From Paragordius varius (taxonomy: Eukaryota; Nematomorpha), in contig OZ176056.1 of NCBI GenBank assembly GCA_964247055.1, positions 7,006,001 to 7,070,000 on the forward strand: a stretch of DNA of 64,000 nt, read 5' to 3'. The notes beneath the pieces are model-generated. The model had not been told where the DNA came from and ran no database searches. It was given only the letters and a program-made list of their open reading frames with translations. The position numbers and the translations under genes were made by a program. This document shows positions 1-12,400 of this stretch, one piece after another (the first letter of the stretch is position 1; every line of letters begins with the position of its first letter).

Positions 1-2280
1 TAACTTTATAGGTTAATATTTGACCCATTTGAAACAGCCTAATAACTGATAAATTAAAAAAAGACATTGGCTTTATTTTGTTTTTTGTAAACAAACAAAT
101 ATGGTTCAACTATTACTCGTCTAAACCGCATTTTGTATGAGTCATCAAACCGTTTTTTAATTAAATTTAATGGGCCTGCTAATATCCTATTTATACCGTT
201 TGTGTATTTTAGTATATATATTTGATCGGTTCCACAAAATAATATAATATTTTTGTAATTTAATGTATAAAATAATCTATGGCAATTATTGCCTTGTAAC
301 ATATGTACTCAAAATATAATAAGATTTCCATACAATTATTGAACATTATACTTATACTAGGTACAGTCATAAATTATTCGTTATAGCTAAGCGAAGGCTT
401 GAGTGAAAATTACGTAGCCGATTTATTTAACGACGCCATTTTGCTTTAAACTGAACACACGCAAGTTGAGTCTCAAAAACTAGCGTCTTATTTTCATCAA
501 TCATATAACATTTATACATTATTAAGCAACGTATTCACTATTTTAATTATAGATAATTTTTTTTCATCCTTAGTAGATACTTATTTTTTATTCAATCTAC
601 CCAATGGGTATTTTCGTTATACAATTACCTAACCCTATATTTATACTAGGTATAGTCATAAGTTATAACCGTTAGAGCTAAGAGAAAACTTGAGCGAAAG
701 TACGCAGCTGGTTAATTTGACAAAGACGCCATTTAGCTCATCTATTAGGTGACCAAAACACGCTGGTTGAGTCCTAAAAACTAGTCTCTTATTTTATTCA
801 AGTATATGAATTTTAATTATTTAATTTTAAGCAACATATTCACTATTTTAATCATAAATAATTTTTTACTACAAAATTAAAAACAGCCGACTTCTAATAT
901 TTTTGGAATATGTGGCCAAAACTTTTGATAAATCTGAAAATTATATAAATTCAATTACATTGCATAGACAGCCCTTTAAATACCCCTTTACAATAAGCTT
1001 TTTTATGTATGGAAAACTAGGCTTCTTTAGTCAAAGTTTCTTATAATGATTAAAGTTTAACACCAATCTCAAAAACTTTTTAGCTCTCTCAAAACCTAAA
1101 CTCGCCATAAATATTAAACATATAGTTAGTTTTTAGCGCTTATAATATTTATTATGCGGCACATACAAAATATGATGATAAAATAGAATTAGAAAGCCCA
1201 TATAACGTTTTTTGGAGTAATGTGTATTTGAAGTGAATAACCTTGTAAAAATAGCTTATAAATTTTTTACTCTGCACAATACCATTAACAAAATTGAAAC
1301 GTACGATAAAGCTTTTTCAATTTAAATCACCATAAAACCAACTTTCATTTATGATTTTAAAACTACAAAAATCAATGAACCTTACTACTAGAATAAATAT
1401 TATTAGGGTTAATTATAATTTTGGATTTTGTTTGTTGTTTATTATATTTATATTATAACTAAGCCTTTTTAATATTAAAAAATGCTTAACATACAATGAT
1501 CAGCTGCTCTTGCGTTTTGGTATTTCGCATGTATTGCCTTTTAAATGGCCTTGGGTTCCCAATTTTCGGGTTTTATGGCCCATCCTATATTATAAAATTT
1601 GAGTCACCCAAAACGTGAAACCGTAACATTAAAATTTAACTCTCTATATATAAACAAATAAAAATATGTATAATTTAATAAAATAGGTAATTACTGGCAT
1701 ATACTTTTATGTTTTAGACTGCGAAAATGAGGGTTTAATATTGAATCTTATAGCCAAATTAATATAACTATGCCACATAACAATGGCCCAAAAAATTTAA
1801 ATATAAAAGGTTTTGAAATAAAGCCCTTTACTTATCTGAAGTTTTAACTGAAAAAAATCATCTTTATGTATAATTTTTCGCGAAGAAACATATGGCTCCT
1901 CTATAATTATTATTGAGTGGAGTGACCTATATGGATATAGTTATTGTTATTGGCCGAACATATTTTAAAATAGTGTCTATCTCAAAGAAAACAATGATAT
2001 CGAGCCTAAACTAAAAATGTGCATTTAATAGCTCCGCATTCAACAAAAGTTAAAATGTTTGCTGCTGAATTTTTATCGATTAAAAACATATAAAAACTAT
2101 TAAATAAAAATTATAAAATTAATAACAAACATTATTTTGTTTACAGCATTTAGTTTTTGATTTTTATAATCATAGTTTGGGGCAATTGATTTTTGTAAAT
2201 GTCATAAGATACGATAGTTTTAAAATAAAATATAACTTTCCTGCCTCAATAATAGATAATGTAAAGTACTATATTTATTA
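1..2280. other. AT-rich non-coding stretch with an internal direct repeat
   Basis: I see no supportable gene here. The only structure is a diverged direct repeat of roughly 210 bases (about 345-560 and 638-850). Both copies share a start like 'TATACTAGGTA', a middle with GACGCCATTT, and an end with GTTGAGTC then AAAAACTAG. It probably reflects an old tandem duplication or two copies of an unclassified repeat. Confidence 0.4.
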
Positions 2281-2329
2281 TCAGTCCAACGTTTATGTAT
2301 AGTTAATACATTGTATTTATGAGAATCTC

Positions 2330-2725
2330 ATTTTCGAGGGCGAGTCGTTGTCCGTGGTGAAATGGGTGTTGTATCAAAAAAGGGCGGATTAATAAATAGA
2401 TTTTAATTCTTCGACCACAACGAAAAGATAAGGAGTGTCGATGGCTAGATCCACTTTTCCCCCACGAGCTCTTAAATCCGGTATATAATTATAATCATCA
2501 CCAGTACTTAATGGTGTCACGGAAAACCTAACTGTGTATTTAATGTGCGAATTTTGCCAATTTGTTTTGGTTCTATTTCTTTGCCAAACAGCAAATCCAT
2601 TTTACTAAGAATAAAAATATGTATAAGATTATATCTCTTTCTATCCCATGCATAATAAAAAAGGTAGATTGTAATATCAAACAGAACAGTTACATGCATA
2701 ACCAATTGAGTTCCTTGGAAAAAAA
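2330..2725 (-). pseudogene. Inverted relic of the serpin last exon
   Basis: On the minus strand a splice acceptor (TTCTTAG, about 2,609) is followed by sequence closely matching the last exon of the serpin genes at 8,155 and 13,922. It has MDLLFGKE, then IGKI, then in a different frame TGDDYNYIPDLRA and IDTPYLFVVVEELKSI. Short frameshifts between these blocks, and an early stop after ELKSIY, show that it cannot be translated as one exon. A stretch near 2,708-2,725 still resembles the end of exon 3 (TTTTCCAAGGAACTCA), with about 80 bases of intron remnant between. The tail after the exon resembles the decayed copy at 14.2 kb more than the intact gene. No other exons are recognisable nearby, so this is a partial inverted duplicate of a host gene. 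Confidence 0.8.
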
Positions 2726-2789
2726 ATAATCATAAATTGGTTTGAAGGCAGGCGTACACTTCCAGTATGCTATTGAAATTTACGTTTGG

Positions 2790-3370
2790 ATATACCATTT
2801 TTAGTCCTTGAACATTTCATGGTCCTTGAACATTTCAAGTTGGTCCTTGGACAATTCAAGTTGGTCCTTCAAGTTGGTCGTTAAAATTTATAAATTTTGA
2901 TTTAACCATAATTTTTGCATTAATTTTTTTAATTTATTATTTATTAAGCTAATTTTTTTATTTATTATATATTTATTCATTTAAAAAAAATTTTTATTCA
3001 AAAACCACTATTTTGTTTCAAACTATTTTTTTTCAATTGAATATAATTATTGACTTTTAAATATTTATAATGAAATTTTAATTAATAATCTAGAATGTTT
3101 ATATATTTTTTCATTTTAATGTTAAAATCTTATAAATCCAAAATTATTTTAAGAAATTAATAAAGATATACGATTTCTCAAAGATAAAAAGTTGATATCG
3201 ATTTAAATTTTATGTTAAATAATCGAAAATAGATTAAAAACAATACAATAGATGAATTATTTACGATTTGATTGATAAAAGTTAAAACAAAACAAAAAAA
3301 GGACCAACTTGAACTGTTCAAGGAAACTCTTGAAGTGTTCAAGGGCCTTCTTGAAGTGCAAATGGTATAT
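2790..3370. repeat. Foldback-type MITE, family A, full copy
   Basis: The element starts with ATATACCATTT and ends with AAATGGTATAT. Each arm is built from tandem short units: GGTCCTTGAACATTTCAAGTT on the left and its complement on the right, about three units per arm. The middle is plain AT-rich DNA. Long inverted arms made of short direct repeats are the layout of foldback elements. No coding capacity is seen. Confidence 0.7.
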
Positions 3371-5306
3371 TTAGTGAAGAACGTTGGGATGTGTCTTAAG
3401 AGTTGATTTAAGATAATTAGTGCCATGATAAATAGGGATTATATAGATCATTTTGTATTTTTTTCGATATGAGGTTATTAGGCCTGTTTTTTTTATAGAC
3501 ACCTGTCTGATATTTGATTACCCCTAGATAACATTAAAATAGGACACCATATTTTTCTTTATAAAAATCTGACACCAAATATTTTTTAAATATAATACTA
3601 TAGGGTGGATTTTATGAGAATATAAAATAATAGAGTACTTTACTAGCTTATTATATAAATTATTCGTATATTCAGATCAGTCAACAAATTATATTTTCCT
3701 GTACAAATAAGAATTACTATATAGAATTGAAATTTATTGAAAACAATCAGTTAGAATCAAATCCATGCATTTTTCACATTTTTATACGAGATGACATATT
3801 GGGACAGTTATATATGCCGGAGTTTAATCTTGCAAAACTACTTTGGTGGTTTTAATTATTAAATTATACCTTGTTCTCCTCTATTAGATAAAAAACATTT
3901 TTTACAGTTTTGTATCTTCATGCATAAAAAATGGGAGAGCTTCATAACAAGAATGCAAAAAACAGCTGATTTTTAAAAAATAATTGTCAAGACTTTGCTG
4001 GTAAAATTCAACCTGAAAGCTTACACTAATGTTGTTGTAACCATAATATATTTGTTTGCCTTTTGTAAAAAAATAAAAAAATGGCGGGTATCTGAAAAAA
4101 TTATTTTAACAGGTAAAAATTTTTTAGGGTTTACCGATAGTTTTTGGCGATTTCACATTAAACTCGAAATTTTCAAAATTAAAAGTTTTAGATTAGAGCC
4201 TTGTTCATATCATTCAAAAGAGCGCTAAAAACTGCATCTTAAGAAAGGTAGTCGGTCATTAAAATTATTTTGACGTAAAAGTTATTTGTTTATCTTTATA
4301 TGGTCAAAATTTTCAAACTTATAAATATAAAAATTTTTAAAGACGAATAAAAAAAACCATATATTTTACTATAATTATTAGGTTTAAACTAGTAATAAAT
4401 TAAATAAAAATATTTTAAAAAGCTTTTGATTTGCTTTTTTAATAAATATTATTATTATCAAAATTATTTTATTTAGTGGATACTTAAATATATAGTCATA
4501 ACTGTAAATTTTTTACATAATCGTTAAAAAATAAAAAAGGACCTTAACTTGTTTTTAGTCTGTCCTTAAAATATCGAAATTTTTAGAAAAATTAATATTG
4601 TTGAGATGTAAAAAATAAAATCTTAAAAATGGCTGTTTTGAATGACATAAAAGCAATAAATAAATGTTAATGTGTTATCTTCAGACATTTCTTGCCATCT
4701 AGTTAAGGTTTCATGCATCGCTATTAAAAATATATTAATTAAGCAAAACGCTCTCGCTTCGCGGGTCTGTCGCTTCCTATGTCCAATATTAAATATCGAT
4801 GTAAAACATAATAGTATGCATTTTATAGAGTTTAGTTACTCTTTCAAATGATATATTACAAATGGGCATAATATGTATATAAGAAGAACATTTTTTAGTT
4901 AAATTTTATTAAAGAGGGCGCATAACCAAAAAAATTTAATAATACAAAATACTTAGATGGAATAATTTTTTATTTTGGATTTGCTGTTAAAATGATAATA
5001 AATATCAGGATATAAAACTGGAGTGGCATTATTTATTGTCTAGTGTATGTTAAAAGATTTATAAAATAAATTTAAATAACCAGTTTCCTGACGCGTATTA
5101 AATGGGTTTTGAAAAATAGTTTAACTATAACATATATTTGTTGACATTAAACAAGATAAAGCTTGATTTTTTAGACTGATTTAAATGCGTCAATTAATAT
5201 ATCTTATAATATAAAATTATCAAATTTACTAAATAAATATTAGTAAAACCCTATAATCATGTATATAAAACCTATCTTAAACCAAATATTACATCATTTA
5301 AAGGAT

Positions 5307-5314
5307 TATATAAG
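5307..5314 (+). promoter_or_regulatory. Candidate TATA box of the serpin gene
   Basis: TATATAAG lies 52 bases before the serpin start codon. That spacing suits a short leader of roughly 25 bases. The background is AT-rich, so this is suggestive only. Confidence 0.35.
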
Positions 5315-5365
5315 GTGACAAAAAATAAAACTCGTACATTTCTCTAAATTTTTTTCAAAATTACT

Positions 5366-8300
5366 ATGAAAGTTCTAATAATTTTAAGTTTCTTATACAT
5401 GCTATATGTTTCACACGGGATGGATGTGCCAAAGAAAAAGCCCAAATTCGATTTATTGCGAGAGCAGGTAAAATAATTTTCTATTTTTTTATTTATTGTT
5501 ATTAGATTTATAAAAACTAAAATCATCCATTATAAATTTACCAAGGCTATTCTAAGCAATCAAGTGTCACTGAAAGGTGCCTTAAAAAACACCCGAGTTG
5601 ATTACGTCTTCTCGCCTGCGGGCCTTCAACTGGGTCTTGGGTTGGTTCAATTTCTTTCAACTTGTCCCAATACTATAAAGGGTCTGTTACCTGCACCCGG
5701 CTGCAAAGAACTTAATACCATTTTGAAAAAGATTCCATGGGATTCCGGTCCCGGACTTCCTACCCATCTACGCCTTTTGAATGGCATCAACATTGACATA
5801 AATAAGCATGATGCACCCTTGACAGGCCGAGTGGAAAAATGGACAAGACAATTTTTTGAATCGTATTATACTGGATATAATGCAACAAAATATTCCGATT
5901 TCATTGATTTACTTAACCGGTATTATATAGGAAATTTTGGCAATCATTTTAAACGCTTTCCGGAAACGGTCAAAGGAGATCATAATACAAGCACTATATA
6001 CTCAATTGGAGGTGGCATGCTTTTCATGAGTTCCTGGCTAAAAATCTTTAACAGGTAAATTTTGGCAAGTTAGCATATTTTAAAAAATAGATAAAAAAAA
6101 TATTTTTCATTTAGAATGGGATATTTTCGATATATTTAACTGATATAAAAACATGCGATGAATATTAATCATTATTAAAAGTAAGATAAAAGAAAATGTG
6201 ACGTATATGCTTTTTTATCTTTTTCCATTAATATATTTGTAATTCTGTAGTTGTATTACCAGTGGCAGAATTATAAATTGCCCCCCACGTCTGTAAAAAA
6301 CCTTTATTGAGATAATAAAAAAATGAATTTTTGCCCTTTTCCCCTTTTCAATAATAATTCGCTATTTTTTCCAGAAAATCAAACCATCTTTACCTCATAT
6401 ACTGTAAATAAAAAATTAACAAATTTTGCTCCCCCCATAATGAAAAGGGACCCCAAAATTTATATATGAAATAAAAGAAAAACCCCTGTTTTGCAAAGGT
6501 GCCCACCCCACACCCCCTAGCTCCCCGTAGTTTCGCCACTCTGTACAATTTTACCGGAAAAAAGATTGGTGTAAAAGAAATCATTTATCAGATTCTATAT
6601 AATTTAATTGCAAAAAGTACAGAATTTACATCTATTATATTAAAAACTATGGATATATATAAGGGAAGTTATGATGTAACTTGCTTTTTATTGGCTCAAT
6701 GATTATATTTGTTTTAAATGAATATAGAATGGTGGTATCAACATTTTACAATGGGAGGTTGAATGTTCCAGTTGCAATGTTATCCGGGAAAGGAATTAAA
6801 TATCAACTGGGGGATTATAGAGAACTCAGATCCAGAGTCGTCATAATCCCGTATCGAAAGAAATATAAAATGATCTATTTAATACCGAATGATCATGATA
6901 CTAATCGTCTTGAGACAACACTTAAGGCGTATCCCAACGTTTTTCACCAAATAACCAAGCGCAAATTTAAACAGTATACAGGAAGTGTACGTGTGCCATC
7001 TATGGATCTCCAAACCAATTTAAATATGATGAACCTATTTTCCAAGGAACTTACCTGCCATAGAGAGTATGTATTTATTAACAATTTAATATTAAGGAAT
7101 TACCCATTTTATATAAGGAATATTATATGTAGGTATAAACGTAAAAAAAATAATTATTGAGTTATGATAAATACTCATATATTGGAAGGATAACTAAAGT
7201 TTAATGTTTATATGCAAGCTAGGTATCTAAAATACGCACGTTACTTTATAATTAAGTAAAAGAAAGTATATTAATTTGTATGTGGCCTTTTATTTTGTTA
7301 TTTGTCCCTTTAAGTATTAGATAATTGAAAAATACATGGGCTTATAAATGTTTAAAATTTAACTGTTTCAGACATAAAAAATGTATTATCTATAATTGTT
7401 TAAATATATATATTTTCCTCTCAAAAAAACCAATAATTATCTTAGCACAGATTTAACCAGTAGTTACAAAAATTTAGCTATGCTAAATAACTAAGGTTCA
7501 TGTATTTTTGCGTTGAAACAACCTATGTAAATAAGGAAGTTCTTAATTCAGGGTAAATAGCGTCGAATACTTTACGCGCAATGTCAGAGTTTAACAACGA
7601 CTCTTTAATTCATTGAACCCCTAATTTGTTTAATGTTCCTAACTTTTAACTCAAAGTGAAGAAACTCCCTGTATGATATATTGTATTTTCGTGTCACGCA
7701 CTTTGAAACTAAACACATATCTATTTTACGAGACCGAAAAAAATTCTAACGAACATCATAAGTATTTAAGTTTATATTATATGTAAAAAGTTATTTTCAG
7801 GTTGGATTATCGAGTTTTTTTAACTATTAGGCTGCTATATATAAGTTTTTTCAATAAAATTTTTTGAATAATTATTCATTAAATATTTTTTATTCGAAAC
7901 TTATTATTTTGATTACGGTTAACTATGTTATTATTTAAATTACTAATATTGTAATAACAATGTTTACAAACCAACATTTTTCCATAAAAATCCGTTGCAC
8001 GATCCATGGGACTTTTTAGATCTCATATATAACAGATTCAAAATTTAAACACGCCGACTGCTCAAAATTTTTTTGACATAGCTGCCCCATAATGATAAAA
8101 CTTATTTAAAGTTGTGTTCTTACTTATACTCAAAAACATATATTTGATGTTTAGTAAATTGGATTTGCTGTTCGCCAAAGAAAAAGGAAGGCCCCAACAA
8201 ATTGGAAAAATTTCGCACATTGACCACACAGTTAAATTTACCCTAACGCCCTTGGGTACTGGAGATGATTATAATCATATACCGGATTTAAGGGCTCCCG

Positions 8301-8461
8301 AGGAAAAAGTGGAACTAGCCATCGACACTCCTTATCTTTTCTTTGTGGTCGAAGAATTGAAATCTATTTTGATAAAAGGAAGATTCGCTAATCCGCCCTT
8401 TTTTGATACAACAACCATACCACCGCCTACAACGACTCGTCCTGGAAAATTAAATTTTTAA
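5366..8461 (+). CDS. Secreted serpin-like protein, 4 exons, apparently intact
   Basis: Exons are 5,366-5,467, 5,546-6,054, 6,728-7,066 and 8,155-8,461. All junctions are GT-AG and the phases agree, giving 418 residues, a normal serpin length. Exon 1 encodes a signal peptide (MKVLIILSFLYMLYVSHG) and so a secreted product. Exon 2 has the helix B region (VFSPAGLQLGLGL) and ends near SSWLKIF. Exon 3 carries the sheet segment VPVAMLSGKGIKYQLGDY and IIPYRKKYKMIYLIPND. Exon 4 has the C-terminal serpin signature DTPYLFFVVEE and then KGRFANPP. The usual reactive-loop hinge, a glutamate-rich start followed by a run of alanines, is missing. The matching stretch reads KFTLTPLGTGDD, so an inhibitory mechanism by loop insertion is doubtful. 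A proline- and threonine-rich tail ends the protein. A related, decayed copy follows in tandem. Confidence 0.85.
6260..6543. repeat. hAT-type MITE in serpin intron 2
   Basis: The element runs from CAGTGGCAGAATTA to TTTCGCCACTCTG, with several C-runs inside (CCCCCCAC, CCCCTAGCTCCCC). CAGTGGC ends and the CCCCTAGCTCCCCG inner edge are typical of hAT MITEs. An 8-base target duplication is not clear, so the exact right end may be off by two bases. Confidence 0.5.
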
Positions 8462-8477
8462 TAAGTTACAATAATGG

Positions 8478-8483
8478 AATAAA
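8478..8483 (+). terminator. Candidate polyadenylation signal of the serpin gene
   Basis: AATAAA begins 17 bases after the serpin stop codon. The distance is short but workable for a compact 3' end. Confidence 0.4.
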
Positions 8484-8489
8484 TTACTT

Positions 8490-9890
8490 AAATAATTATT
8501 AAAACATGTATATTAATTTAAGTTGATCCCGTCTAATTACATACCCTGTAACTTTTTTGGGAGTAGAAAAAGATTGTCATATCTCGATTTATCATATTCG
8601 TGTGCTTTTTCCTGAATATATTTATTGTTCTCAATGAGATTTTGGCTTATTTTCATTTAAATCTCAAGCAAAATTTTCGCGATGATAGGTTTTCTCACAC
8701 TATTAAAGCAGCCAGACCAATTTGGGATAGGAGCAAATTTTTAAATTAAACTATAAGCTATATAATATGAAATCATTTTTTTCCAAAAAACAAACGTTCT
8801 TTTGTAACTAAATTTAAGTATAAAAACAAATTGTATGTGATAGTTTTAAGCATTGAAAGCGAATATAAACACGAAACCTTCAGTTATTCCGTCACCTCTC
8901 CAAATTTATTTTAATTAAAATTTTATTGACAAAACAATTTTTTAAATTTAATTTGTAATAAAATTATTACAAAATTCTGAGGAGAATTTATTTTTACAAT
9001 ATCTTAAAGTGCCTTTATACCCAGTGGGAGGATTTGGCCCAGAGAATTAACTCCAGTTAGCGCTTCTTGTTTAATAAGGTATCCAACCCAATTCTTAAAT
9101 TTACCCCGCTGTGAGATAGAAATGGAATTTTCCTTTTATGATTAAAAATTTTATATAGTCGAAATAAATTGTGGCATAAATATGTGCATGGTTGATTGGA
9201 TACAATAAGGTGTACTATATATGTATGTGTGTGAGTACAAACAAAGGTCATTTTATATAAGAAATAGATATTTATATGTAGTTAACTAAAAGTCAATTAA
9301 TATAAGATCATTAGAATTTATAAAGGTTAAAAGATAATTGGTAAGTTATGCGTGTATCCTCTTTTCCTCAGCTTTAATAGGAATTTATGAGTCATCCTGA
9401 CGGTTTTCTCTGTCATAGCATCTTGTATTAATTGGAGGTTCTATGGTTTTTTGTATTATTTATAACTAATGGACCAGATGAGTCAGTAGCTTCTTAAACA
9501 TTAATGAAATCGTCTTGCTTATTAGGGATTTTCTTATAACGTTAATTGTCGACCGGGTTAACACCAGTGGTTTTGTATTTAACATATAGGCTGTTTTTTA
9601 AGATCGGCCTAACTTGTCCGGTATTAGTCCACTCAAATTGATCATCAGCAAGGCTATTCCGGAGGTGGACTACTATTTGGGGATTGTCATAGCTTGTATT
9701 AGCTTTAGAGGCCACCCACGGATTTATTATTATTTCATTGTCACCCTTAGCTACATTGTCATTTTGAGAGGTACATCCACCATGTTAGCTCCTAACGCCA
9801 TCACTACCAAAATTGTCATCGAGAAAGTTTCCACGACCATTGCAACCACCTCTGTAATTGGCATTGTCCCTTCTTGTTTTTAATTGATTA
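8490..9890. other. Non-coding spacer between serpin copies
   Basis: The first 200 bases are still part of the tandem duplication: they match about 14,220-14,420, for example TCATATCTCGATTTATCAT against CTATATCTCGAATTATCAT. The rest is AT-rich DNA with no gene I can support. Confidence 0.4.
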
Positions 9891-9899
9891 TGATTTCGT

Positions 9900-10330
9900 A
9901 GCTCTCTTCCCATCTAGAACCTGTTGAAAATATACCGATTCAATATGTAACTATCCCTTCCTCCACCCTCTAACTCATCTTTTTAAAACACTTTATCGCC
10001 TTTAACAATCTCGGTGATATTATCCGGTATGTTTTCTAATTAGTACTATTCTTATATCTAAGAAAGAGTTGTGCCGGTGTTTCATTTATACCATTGTGAT
10101 AGCTGACCTAGACGCCCATAACACTTTGTTTCGTTTGCTGTGATAAGCCTTTCGAAATCAAATGACTTGTAATAACATTGTCAGTAATAGTCATCATTGG
10201 TGAGCCACACCTTGCAAAACACCTTTTTAGAATTTCTCAGAATTTTTTAAGTGTTGACTGTTTTTATTTGCTATAACTTCTAACCAACGTGTGCTGTGGT
10301 CTATTAAACACGGTGCGCAGCAAAAAGCAA
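9900..10330 (-). mobile_element. Old Ty3/gypsy-like pol fragment (integrase part)
   Basis: Read on the minus strand, this stretch has a recognisable retroelement integrase core (a block IDHSTRWLEVI and later ITDNVITSHL and ETPAQLFLR). These fit the Asp-Asp-Glu catalytic domain of LTR retrotransposons. It is a heavily broken fossil without visible LTRs and it looks old. It lies in the spacer between the two serpin duplication units. Confidence 0.6.
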
Positions 10331-11633
10331 ATGTTACTGAATCATATATTTTTCAATTGCTCTAAGATTCGGGATAATGAATATCGAAATGATATATGTG
10401 AAAATATAGAAAAAAAATGTTTTAATTTTTCTATTATTAGCCAAAATCGAATAATCGTATATTTATTGTATATTGTATATCCGAAAAAAAAATTTGGCTT
10501 AACAAATAAGAACTTTTTTATTCGGGTTTATTGATAATTATTGGCCCTGATTTAACACTAAACTCGATCAAAATTAAAAGTTTTAGATATAGAGCCAGTA
10601 TTTTATAATTCGAAAGTGCGCGAAAAACTGTTTACGAGTGGTAGTTGGTCATTTTCAATTTGACGTAAAAGATATTTGGCTTTATATGGTCAAAATTTCA
10701 ACCCTTAAATAGGTCAAATATCACAGACAGACTAATTAATAAAATCATATAAAACTTTAATTATTAGGGTTACATTATTATTAAATTTAAAAAAATCCTT
10801 AAAAAAGCTTATGATTTGCTTTATTTACACTTGGATACAACACATTCATTTTAGTCCTTCGATTCAAATTGGGATAGTTGGATTACCCAGGTCTGTTTTA
10901 AATTAAACACTATAAAAAATATGGAGGGAATCAAAACCATGGTAAAATTTTGTACTTATATAACATTAATAAACCGATATATATAAAAAATTTTATTCAA
11001 AATTACTTGATATTACTTATTTTAAGCTAAAACCGAAAGGTATAAATTTCGTCAACGTGACATGTGTGAAATGGTAGAGAAAAATAATACAATATAAACC
11101 GCTTTTTCTGTTTCGAGCAATATTAGATGTGATATAAATAAAAAATTAGCTTTAATTTTACCCTTTAAATTAAATGAAGACGAAATTTTGCAAGAATTTT
11201 TTAAAATATAAATGGCGTCGAAGTAGTTTGACGTGGAATTTTTACTTCAAAAAAATATTTTATTTAGATATTTTGGTGTATTTATATAATTCTTATTAGG
11301 ATAAAGGCATAAATTAAAAATGGCACCGTTTTCTTCAGTAGTTTTTTAAAATTCCTAATTTAAATTTAGTTTGGGGGATATAGATACCCCATGAATCGAT
11401 GTGTTAATATAAATTATTATCAAGATTATTTTACCTAGTGGATATCAAAATGCAAAGTTAATTCTAAAATCAATACCTTAAACTTTTTTTAGCCTTTGAA
11501 ATTATGAAATTATAAGCCTCCTAAAGAAAATAAATTAATTTATGGTAATTTTATGTAAAACAAAAAACTTAAAAACTGTTTTTATTGACATAAAAGCAAT
11601 AAATAAGTGTTACAATTAAAAACTTGTGTTATA

Positions 11634-11665
11634 TTTATATATATATATAATATATATATATATTA
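11634..11665. repeat. AT microsatellite
   Basis: This is a run of alternating T and A, slightly interrupted, in the 5' flank of the decayed serpin copy. Confidence 0.6.
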
Positions 11666-12400
11666 TTTCGCTTCTCGGGTTTGTCCCTTCCTATATGCAA
11701 TATAAACTATCGAAGTAAAACATATTAGTATGCATTTTATGGAATTTATTACTCTTTCGATTGATTTATTGCAAATGGACATTTGTTGTATATTTTCGAA
11801 GTAAAACATTTTTCAGAAAATTTTAATAAAGAGGGCGCATAATTAAAAATCAAATTTTACAAAATTCTTAAGTGGAATTATCTTTTTTATTTCAGATTTA
11901 TTGTTTAAATGATAGTAAATATCTAAAAATGCAAAAAATTTGAGTGGCAGAAAAAATTGTTTAAATAATTTTATTATTAATCACAAAAACTATATATTTT
12001 AAGTGCTTTTTTACACGGGCTATAAAAATAGTAATAACCGGTTTGCTGACGTATATTAAATAGGGTTTGGTATTATTAGTACCTAAACTATATTTGATCA
12101 TATATTTCCTTACATTAAACAAGATAAAGCCTGATTTTATGACTTTTTATTAAGATCTGATCATATATTTCTTTACATTAAACTAGAAAAGCCTGATTTT
12201 ATGACTTTTTATTAAGCTGTTTTAAATGCATCAACGGTTGATTAATTAAATCATGTATAGTTATAGTTAAGTATTAAGTTGTAAAGAAATTGCTAATTAA
12301 ATATTTGTCTAACCTTTAATTACATAAAACTAAAACAAATACACCATTTTAGTGGATATTACATAAGCACATAGCCTTCTTTTAATTAAACAAAATCACT

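Noticed and set aside
6390-6702. Two overlapping open frames on opposite strands
   Set aside because: They coincide with a hAT-type MITE in a serpin intron; the composition is C-run driven and no motif is seen.
9614-9883. Open frame of 89 codons on plus
   Set aside because: No recognisable domain; it lies beside a decayed retroelement fragment and reads like chance openness.
10289-10534. Open frame of 81 codons on plus
   Set aside because: It crosses the border of the retroelement fossil and the serpin duplication flank and has no counterpart in the other duplication unit.
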